From NCBI GenBank assembly GCA_001790315.1, contig MGCE01000123.1, positions 1-9,825 on the forward strand: a DNA stretch of 9,825 bases. The letters are read 5' to 3'. A program made the position numbers and the translations under genes. This DNA is from Candidatus Rokubacteria bacterium RIFCSPLOWO2_02_FULL_72_37 (GTDB lineage: Bacteria; Methylomirabilota; Methylomirabilia; Rokubacteriales; CSP1-6). A model generated the notes under the pieces. That model had not been told where the DNA came from. It worked only from the letters and a program-made list of their open reading frames with translations, and did not search any database. Shown here one piece after another: positions 5,777-9,825 of the stretch. Position 1 is the first letter of the stretch, and the number at the start of each line of letters is the position of its first letter.

Positions 5777-6596
5777 CCGTCGGGTTCTCGTTGGTCAGGT
5801 CGACCTGCGCGATCCGCGGCGGCAGCGGCAGCAGGTAGAGCGGATTGTACGCGTGGCCCTCCCGCCAGATCTCGAAGTGCAGGTGGTCCGTTGTCGCGCG
5901 CCCGGTGCGGCCCACCGTGGCGATCGTCTCGCCCGCGCCCACACGATCCCCCGGGACGACCAGATTCCGATCGTTGTGCGCGTAGACGCTGACGAAGCCG
6001 TCGCCGTGCTCCACCCTCACGACGCGCCCGTAGCGCGGCGCCACCTCGCTCGTCACGACCACCCCCGCCGCCGCGGCGAGCACGGGGGTGCCGGGCGCGG
6101 CCTTGATGTCGATGCCGTGATGCCAGCCTGTAGGCCGCCGGCCGAAGGTCGAGGTCACCGGCCCTTCGACGGGCCACGCGAACGCGGGCGGGTCCGGGGT
6201 CCAGTCGGGCACCGCGAGAACGAGGCTCTCCGGGGCGCGAGCGGCGGCGGGCCGTCGAGCCGTCCGCTGGGCGGCCCTCGCCGCCGCCGGGGTGGGTCGC
6301 CATCGACCAGTGCCCGTCGCCGGCGGAATGATCAGGCGCTGGCCCGGGCGCAACACGACGCGCGCGCTCGGCAGACGATTCACCGTGACGATCGCGTCGA
6401 CCCGCACGCCAAAGCGGCGCGCGAGCGCCCAGAGGGTGTCACCGGACACGACTGCGTGGGTGCGTTCCGCGGACCTCGCTGGCGGCGACGCGGTCGGCTC
6501 CCTGGCTCCGGCGCCCGGCGCCACGTACGCCACCGTCAGCCCGAGGACCACCGCGCCGACCTCGCGCGTCCCCCAGCTCGGTCGCCCGGACCTCAC
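5769..6596 (-). CDS. nlpD: LysM / M23 peptidoglycan endopeptidase (NlpD position)
   Basis: A 275-residue exported cell-wall protein. A hydrophobic signal segment lies in the first 30 residues (VGAVVLGLTVAYVAPGAGA) with Ala-X-Ala-like cleavage and no lipobox Cys, so it is probably soluble in the periplasm. A LysM domain is at about 46-91 (VVSGDTLWALARRFGV to PGQRLIIP) and binds glycan. After an Ala/Arg-rich linker an M23 (LytM) domain spans about 155-250: H159 and D163 in HHGIDI, H207 in YAH, and H238/H240 in HLHFE. All zinc and catalytic residues are present, unlike E. coli NlpD whose LytM domain is degenerate and acts as an amidase activator. GTG 6596 is chosen because it overlaps the acylphosphatase stop (GTGA) and has GGAG eight bases upstream; an ATG at 6656 would lie inside that gene. 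The gene symbol reflects position and domains, not proven equivalence. Confidence 0.88.
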   Translation of the reverse strand: MRSGRPSWGTREVGAVVLGLTVAYVAPGAGAREPTASPPARSAERTHAVVSGDTLWALARRFGVRVDAIVTVNRLPSARVVLRPGQRLIIPPATGTGRWRPTPAAARAAQRTARRPAAARAPESLVLAVPDWTPDPPAFAWPVEGPVTSTFGRRPTGWHHGIDIKAAPGTPVLAAAAGVVVTSEVAPRYGRVVRVEHGDGFVSVYAHNDRNLVVPGDRVGAGETIATVGRTGRATTDHLHFEIWREGHAYNPLYLLPLPPRIAQVDLTNENPTDE

Positions 6597-6892
6597 GGTT
6601 CGAACTCCGCGTATCGGATGCCGAACGAGGCGAAGCGCCCGGTCGGGGGAAGCCACCGCACGCGCACCTCGTCGACCCGTGACAGCGGTGGGCCCTTTCC
6701 GAGCTCGCGGACGAACTCCTCGATGATCGCGCGCGGACCTTCGGCCCGCGCGCGCACGCGGCCGTCCTTGAGATTCATGACGAAGCCGGCGAGGCCCAGG
6801 CGCTGCGCTCGGCGCTGGGCGTAATTGCGATAGCCGACGCCCTGCACGTCGCCGGCGATGACGATCTCCGCGGCCGATCTCGGTTCACTCAC
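6593..6892 (-). CDS. acyP: Acylphosphatase
   Basis: A 99-residue cytosolic enzyme that hydrolyses the carboxyl-phosphate bond of acylphosphates. The catalytic loop GDVQGVGYR supplies Arg22 and NLKDG supplies Asn40, the two residues needed in the family; the loop has Tyr where Phe is usual, a common variation. The length is typical (90-100). Start GTG 6892 is inferred: the frame continues upstream through a hairpin and the tRNA-Pro gene, giving meaningless sequence (QILSPRP...), so the extension is rejected. The Shine-Dalgarno before this GTG is weak. Its TGA overlaps the GTG of the nlpD-like gene by four bases. Confidence 0.9.
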   Translation of the reverse strand: MSEPRSAAEIVIAGDVQGVGYRNYAQRRAQRLGLAGFVMNLKDGRVRARAEGPRAIIEEFVRELGKGPPLSRVDEVRVRWLPPTGRFASFGIRYAEFEP

Positions 6893-6913
6893 GCCTTGCG
6901 GCTTGGACTCAGG

Positions 6914-6958
6914 AGGACCACCCCGCCGGCCGAAGGGCGCCGGCCGGCGGGGTGGCCT
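6914..6958. terminator. Very stable GC hairpin between tRNA-Pro(CGG) and acyP
   Basis: The 14-base arms CCACCCCGCCGGCC and GGCCGGCGGGGTGG (6918-6931, 6942-6955) pair perfectly around a 10-base loop; three more pairs follow beyond a one-base bulge. No T-run follows on either strand, so it is not a classical intrinsic terminator. In this GC-rich genome it may still slow polymerase or define the 3' end of the pcm-tRNA-Pro transcript. Confidence 0.5.
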
Positions 6959-6964
6959 GGGAAA

Positions 6965-7041
<77 letters not shown>

Positions 7042-7054
7042 ATGTGCCCGCCCT

Positions 7055-7060
7055 ATTGTA
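7055..7060 (-). promoter_or_regulatory. Candidate -10 box for tRNA-Pro(CGG) and acyP-nlpD-rpoS
   Basis: TACAAT on the minus strand matches five of six -10 positions. It sits between the pcm stop and the tRNA, 13 bases before the tRNA 5' end. No good -35 hexamer lies upstream within pcm. Confidence 0.4.
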
Positions 7061-7064
7061 CACG

Positions 7065-7721
7065 TCACGCCTCCCAGGCGTACTTGCCGACGAGCTTCAC
7101 GAACTTGCACTCGCCGTGCGTCCGGGTTCGCATCTCGCCCCGAACCTTCTCGACGACCGTGAGCGCCTGGTTCGTCTCGTCGCCCAGCGGGATCACCAGC
7201 CGCCCGTCCTCGGCGAGCTGCTGGAACAGGGGCGGCGGCACGGCCGGGCTGCCCGCGGTGACCAGTATCCTATCGAACGGTGCCTCGTCGGGCCAGCCCA
7301 ACGTGCCGCTTCCCACGCGGATCCAGACGTTCCTGTACCCGAGCTCCTCGAGGAGCGCCCGGGCGCGCTCGGCCAGCCGCGGCAGCCGCTCGATCGAGCA
7401 CACTCGCCGGGCCAGTTCCCCGAGGACGGCCGCCTGATACCCCGAGCCGGTGCCGATCTCGAGCACCTTCTCCCGCCCGCTGAGCTCGAGGAGCGCGCTC
7501 ATCAGACCGACGATGTACGGTTGCGAGATCGTCTGCTCCTCGCCGATCGGCAGCGGATGGTCGCCGTACGCGCGATCGCGCAGCGCCTCCTCGACGAACC
7601 GGTGGCGGGGCACCCGGCGCATCGCCGCGAGCACGCGCTCGTCCACGATGCCACGGCGCACGAGCTGCTCGTCGACCATCCGCGCGCGCGTGAACTCCCA
7701 GGGGTCGCGCGCCCGCTCCAC
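7065..7721 (-). CDS. pcm: Protein-L-isoaspartate O-methyltransferase
   Basis: A 218-residue cytosolic repair enzyme that methylates isoaspartyl residues in damaged proteins using S-adenosylmethionine. The family-typical opening RxxMVDEQLVRRGIVDERVL appears at about 12-31, the substrate-contacting TISQP at 64-68, the AdoMet motif VLEIGTGSGYQAA at 86-98, the acidic motif II end in SIERL at 109-113, and PFDRILVTAG at 148-157. Length matches E. coli Pcm (208). GTG 7721 overlaps the surE stop by one base (TAGTG) and leaves a normal N-terminal extension; ATG 7679 would remove part of the conserved start. Coupling to surE is the usual arrangement of the family. Confidence 0.94.
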   Translation of the reverse strand: MERARDPWEFTRARMVDEQLVRRGIVDERVLAAMRRVPRHRFVEEALRDRAYGDHPLPIGEEQTISQPYIVGLMSALLELSGREKVLEIGTGSGYQAAVLGELARRVCSIERLPRLAERARALLEELGYRNVWIRVGSGTLGWPDEAPFDRILVTAGSPAVPPPLFQQLAEDGRLVIPLGDETNQALTVVEKVRGEMRTRTHGECKFVKLVGKYAWEA

Positions 7722-8500
7722 TACCCTCTCGGCGGACGCGCGCGGGCGGGGTCGCGCGCGGGCGGGCCCAGGCGCGCCGGCCAGTCCGCGAGCTGCGCGA
7801 GAGCCCGATGGTTGGTGAGATCGAGGTGGAGGGGGGTGACCGACACGTACCCCTCGTGCAGGGCGCCCATGTCGGTGCCCTCGAGGTCTTCCCACTCCGC
7901 TTCGCCGGCGCCGATCCAGTAGTGCGTCCGGCCCCGCGGATCGGTTTGCTCGACGATTTTCTCGGTGTAGACGCGATGCCCGAGGCGCGTCACGCGGATC
8001 CCGCGCGCCGGCCCCGCCGGCACGTTGACGTTGAGCAGCGTCTTCCGCGGCAGCCCCTCGACGAGGACGCGCATCGCGACCTGGCGCGCGACGCGCGCCG
8101 CGGCCGCGAAGTCGCCGCCGTCGGCGAGCGAGAACGCGATCGACGGCACCCCGAGCAGGGTCCCCTCCATCGCGGCGGACACGGTGCCGGAATACGTGAC
8201 GTCGTCCCCGAGGTTCGAGCCGTGGTTGACCCCGGAGGCGACCAGTACGGGGCGCTCCGGCAGGAAACCGAGCACGCCGAGGTTCACGCAGTCCGAGGGC
8301 GTGCCGTTGACGGCAACCCGCCGCTGGCCGAGGCGTTCCACCCTGAGCGGCCGGTGGAGTGTCAGCGCGTGACCGCAGGCGCTCTGCTCCCGCTCCGGCG
8401 CGACGATCCACGCGTCACCGAGGTCCTCCAGCGCCTCGGCGAGCGCCTGGAGCCCGGGCGCGTGCACACCGTCATCGTTGGTGACGAGAAGGATGGACAT
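7721..8500 (-). CDS. surE: 5'/3'-nucleotidase SurE (survival protein)
   Basis: A 259-residue metal-dependent phosphatase of nucleoside monophosphates, sometimes also active on short polyphosphate. The hallmark NDDG is at 8-11 (D9, D10), S40 lies in PEREQSACG, and GVNHGSNLG at 90-98 supplies the Asn ligand (N92), followed by GTVSAAMEG. All four predicted metal ligands are present. The frame continues upstream into the tRNA-Pro gene, which gives spurious sequence; ATG 8500, followed by SILLVTNDDG, is the correct start. It is 12 bases from the tRNA 3' end and has no clear Shine-Dalgarno. The C-terminal 15 residues are Pro/Arg-rich and probably unstructured. It overlaps pcm by one base. Confidence 0.96.
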   Translation of the reverse strand: MSILLVTNDDGVHAPGLQALAEALEDLGDAWIVAPEREQSACGHALTLHRPLRVERLGQRRVAVNGTPSDCVNLGVLGFLPERPVLVASGVNHGSNLGDDVTYSGTVSAAMEGTLLGVPSIAFSLADGGDFAAAARVARQVAMRVLVEGLPRKTLLNVNVPAGPARGIRVTRLGHRVYTEKIVEQTDPRGRTHYWIGAGEAEWEDLEGTDMGALHEGYVSVTPLHLDLTNHRALAQLADWPARLGPPARDPARARPPRG

Positions 8501-8512
8501 GGAAGAGAAAAT

Positions 8513-8589
<77 letters not shown>

Positions 8590-8601
8590 ACCCGGACTTG
8601 A

Positions 8602-8630
8602 ATTGTCCCAGAAACCGGCAGGACCTTCAA
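8602..8630 (-). promoter_or_regulatory. Sigma-70-like promoter of tRNA-Pro(GGG)-surE-pcm
   Basis: On the minus strand TTGAAG (8630-8625) and GACAAT (8607-8602) are spaced by exactly 17 bases, each matching four of six consensus positions. The predicted start at about 8595 is a few bases before the tRNA 5' end (8589). The -35 box overlaps the stop codon of the merR-like gene. Confidence 0.5.
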
Positions 8631-8983
8631 GAACTCAGGCGCGACCGCAGCGCCAGGAGCCGCTGACGGATCCGCCTGAGCGCCTCCGCGTACGTCGCCT
8701 CCCGCATGCCGAGCTCGAGCTGCTCGGTCGGCCGACGGGATTCGGCCAGGAGGCGCTTCTTGGCGCCTTCGAGGGTGAGCCGCTCGTCGTAGAGGAGTGT
8801 CTTGATGCGCTGGACGAGCTCGAGGTCACGCCGGCGGTACAACCGCTGCCCGGCGGGATTCTTCTTCGGCCGGAGCAGCTTGAACTCCGACTCCCAGTAT
8901 CGCAGGACGTACGACGGCACACCGGTGAGCGATTCGACCTCGCCGATCCGGTAGTAGAGCTTCTCGGCGACGTCCCCCGTCGT
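8627..8983 (-). CDS. MerR-family DNA-binding regulator (start codon unclear)
   Basis: A small regulator with an N-terminal MerR helix-turn-helix (YYRIGEVESLTGVPSYVLRYWESEF, about residues 10-34 counted from 8983), the wing PAGQRLYRRRDLELVQRIKTLLYDERLTLEGAKKRL, and a C-terminal helix rich in Arg and Leu (AEALRRIRQRLLALRSRL). No effector-binding domain and no metal-binding Cys are visible. MerR genes of this size directly after ihfA are usual in deltaproteobacterial-type genomes. The 5' end is anomalous: in this frame no ATG, GTG or TTG occurs between the ihfA stop and the helix-turn-helix, and none in the 3' part of ihfA. ACG 8983 is given as a provisional start. A non-AUG start, frameshift from ihfA, or sequence error are the options. 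Confidence 0.8.
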   Translation of the reverse strand, partial: TTGDVAEKLYYRIGEVESLTGVPSYVLRYWESEFKLLRPKKNPAGQRLYRRRDLELVQRIKTLLYDERLTLEGAKKRLLAESRRPTEQLELGMREATYAEALRRIRQRLLALRSRLSS

Positions 8984-8985
8984 GC

Positions 8986-9261
8986 CTACCGCGCGTTGAT
9001 TCGTTGCTTGAGCCCCTTGCTCGGCTTGAAGGTCAGCACCTTCCGGGCGGTGATCTCGATCGAGTCGCCCGTCTGCGGGTTGCGCCCGCGCCGCGACGCC
9101 TTGCGGCGGATCCGGAAGTGACCGAAGCCCACGATCTTCACGTCCTCGCCCTTCTCGAAGCACCGAAAGATGATGTCGAAGACCGACTCCACCACGGAAG
9201 CGGACTGCCGCTTCGACAGGCCGTGCGCGGCGACGGCGTTCACGAGGTCGTTCTTCGTCAC
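8986..9261 (-). CDS. ihfA: Integration host factor alpha subunit (HU/IHF family)
   Basis: A 91-residue DNA-bending nucleoid protein. TKNDLVNAVAAHGLSKRQSA at 2-21 is the standard N-terminal helical pair, GFGHF at 45-49 opens the beta arm, and RRGRNPQTG at 57-65 carries the Pro62 that intercalates into the minor groove; ITARKVLTFKPS follows, as in IHF-alpha. Length is typical. The IHF-alpha assignment rather than HU is based on this tail and on the adjacent merR-like gene. Start GTG 9261 has the Shine-Dalgarno GGAGGTGA nine bases upstream. The TAG stop is followed at once by the merR-like gene in another frame. Confidence 0.9.
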   Translation of the reverse strand: MTKNDLVNAVAAHGLSKRQSASVVESVFDIIFRCFEKGEDVKIVGFGHFRIRRKASRRGRNPQTGDSIEITARKVLTFKPSKGLKQRINAR

Positions 9262-9270
9262 GGTGGGGAT

Positions 9271-9286
9271 TCACCTCCTCGAGGAG
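9271..9286 (-). promoter_or_regulatory. Strong ribosome binding site of ihfA in a short palindrome
   Basis: The Shine-Dalgarno GGAGGTGA (9278-9271) lies nine bases before GTG 9261. It overlaps the perfect palindrome CTCCTCGAGGAG (9275-9286), which can fold into a four-base stem with a TCGA loop, or six pairs with one bulge, and so could partly hide the binding site. Confidence 0.5.
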
Positions 9287-9299
9287 TGGTGTACGGCGC

Positions 9300-9825
9300 T
9301 CATCGGCCTTCTCGCGCGATGTATGGCTTGAACCCGGCTGCTTCGAGCTCGCGCAGGGCGCCCGTCGCCGCTGTGCGATCGGCGTACGGGCCGACGCGGA
9401 CACGGTGCAAGCCCTCGGCGCTCGGGGCCGGTGCCGGTGTCGGCGCACCGCCCGTCGACGGTGCCGCGCTCCCCGACCGCTTGACCTGCACCTTCAACCC
9501 CTCGGCGGCGAGGTCCTTGGAGAGCGCCACCGCGTCGCGCAGGGGCAGGCTCGGCTTGACGACGGCGCCGTCCCCCATCGGCTCCGCGGCGAGCCCCTTG
9601 CCTCCGAGCTTCGCGCTGAGGGCTGCGGGTGAGCCGCCCGAGACGAAGACGTCGTAGAGGTCGCTGCCGGGAGACCGCGGGCTCGTGCTCGGCTTCGGGC
9701 TCGACGCCTCGGCCGCGCGCGCTCCGCCGCTCATCGACTGCTCGACCGTGTACTTCTGCGCCCGGAGCCGCTCGGCCACGCGCTCCGCGGTCGCCGCATC
9801 GCGAAACGCGCCGACTTGCACCCAG
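9300..9825 (-). CDS. SPOR-domain protein, partial (5' end beyond window)
   Basis: The last 174 codons of a protein whose start lies outside the window. Two SPOR-like repeats are visible: WVQVGAFRDAATAERVAERLRAQKYTV with LYDVFVSGGSPAALSAKL, and LRDAVALSKDLAAEGLKVQVKR with LHRVRVGPYADRTAATGALRELEAAGFKPYIA. The two halves of each repeat are separated by Pro/Ser/Ala-rich linkers. SPOR domains bind denuded peptidoglycan at division sites, so it is probably an envelope protein with a membrane anchor upstream of the window. It ends 38 bases before ihfA and reads the same way. Confidence 0.85.
   Translation of the reverse strand, partial: WVQVGAFRDAATAERVAERLRAQKYTVEQSMSGGARAAEASSPKPSTSPRSPGSDLYDVFVSGGSPAALSAKLGGKGLAAEPMGDGAVVKPSLPLRDAVALSKDLAAEGLKVQVKRSGSAAPSTGGAPTPAPAPSAEGLHRVRVGPYADRTAATGALRELEAAGFKPYIAREGR

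Overview
The window is GC-rich bacterial chromosome. It carries the conserved surE-pcm-nlpD-rpoS stationary-phase block, but gene content is unlike Gammaproteobacteria: surE-pcm follows a SPOR-domain gene, an IHF-alpha gene and a merR-like gene, tRNA genes sit inside the block, and a seven-heme NapC/NirT-type inner-membrane cytochrome lies nearby. This combination fits a soil or sediment lineage of the old deltaproteobacterial or Methylomirabilota/Rokubacteria type. That placement is inference from gene content and base composition only.

Layout, nearly all on the minus strand, read from the right edge: a SPOR-domain protein (cut by the window edge), ihfA, a merR-like gene without a normal start codon, tRNA-Pro(GGG), surE, pcm, tRNA-Pro(CGG), a strong GC hairpin, acylphosphatase, a LysM/M23 peptidase at the nlpD position, rpoS, and tRNA-Arg(CCT). 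Several joints are translationally coupled: surE/pcm, acyP/nlpD and nlpD/rpoS. Good sigma-70-like promoter elements precede the tRNA-Pro(GGG)-surE unit. The block combines nucleotide and protein-damage housekeeping (SurE, Pcm), envelope remodelling (SPOR, LysM/M23), a nucleoid protein and an alternative sigma factor.

Between tRNA-Arg and the cytochrome (about 2.92-4.69 kb) is a small, visibly more AT-rich island. It is flanked by a direct repeat of the tRNA-Arg 3' half: the intact gene at 4689-4765 and a 44-bp partial copy at 2923-2966. That is the footprint of site-specific integration into a tRNA gene. The island has no integrase. It holds three small genes: a DUF6941-like protein, and two unknowns whose start codons overlap on opposite strands. 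A third, degenerate att-like copy at about 4233 coincides with a return to high GC and a decayed gene fragment.

The left 2.8 kb holds, on the minus strand, a possible 28-residue leader ORF, the seven-heme ImcH-like cytochrome (quinol oxidation and electron export), and an M20D amidohydrolase running off the left edge. The amidohydrolase has a perfect TATAAT only nine bases before its ATG, which suggests a leaderless transcript.
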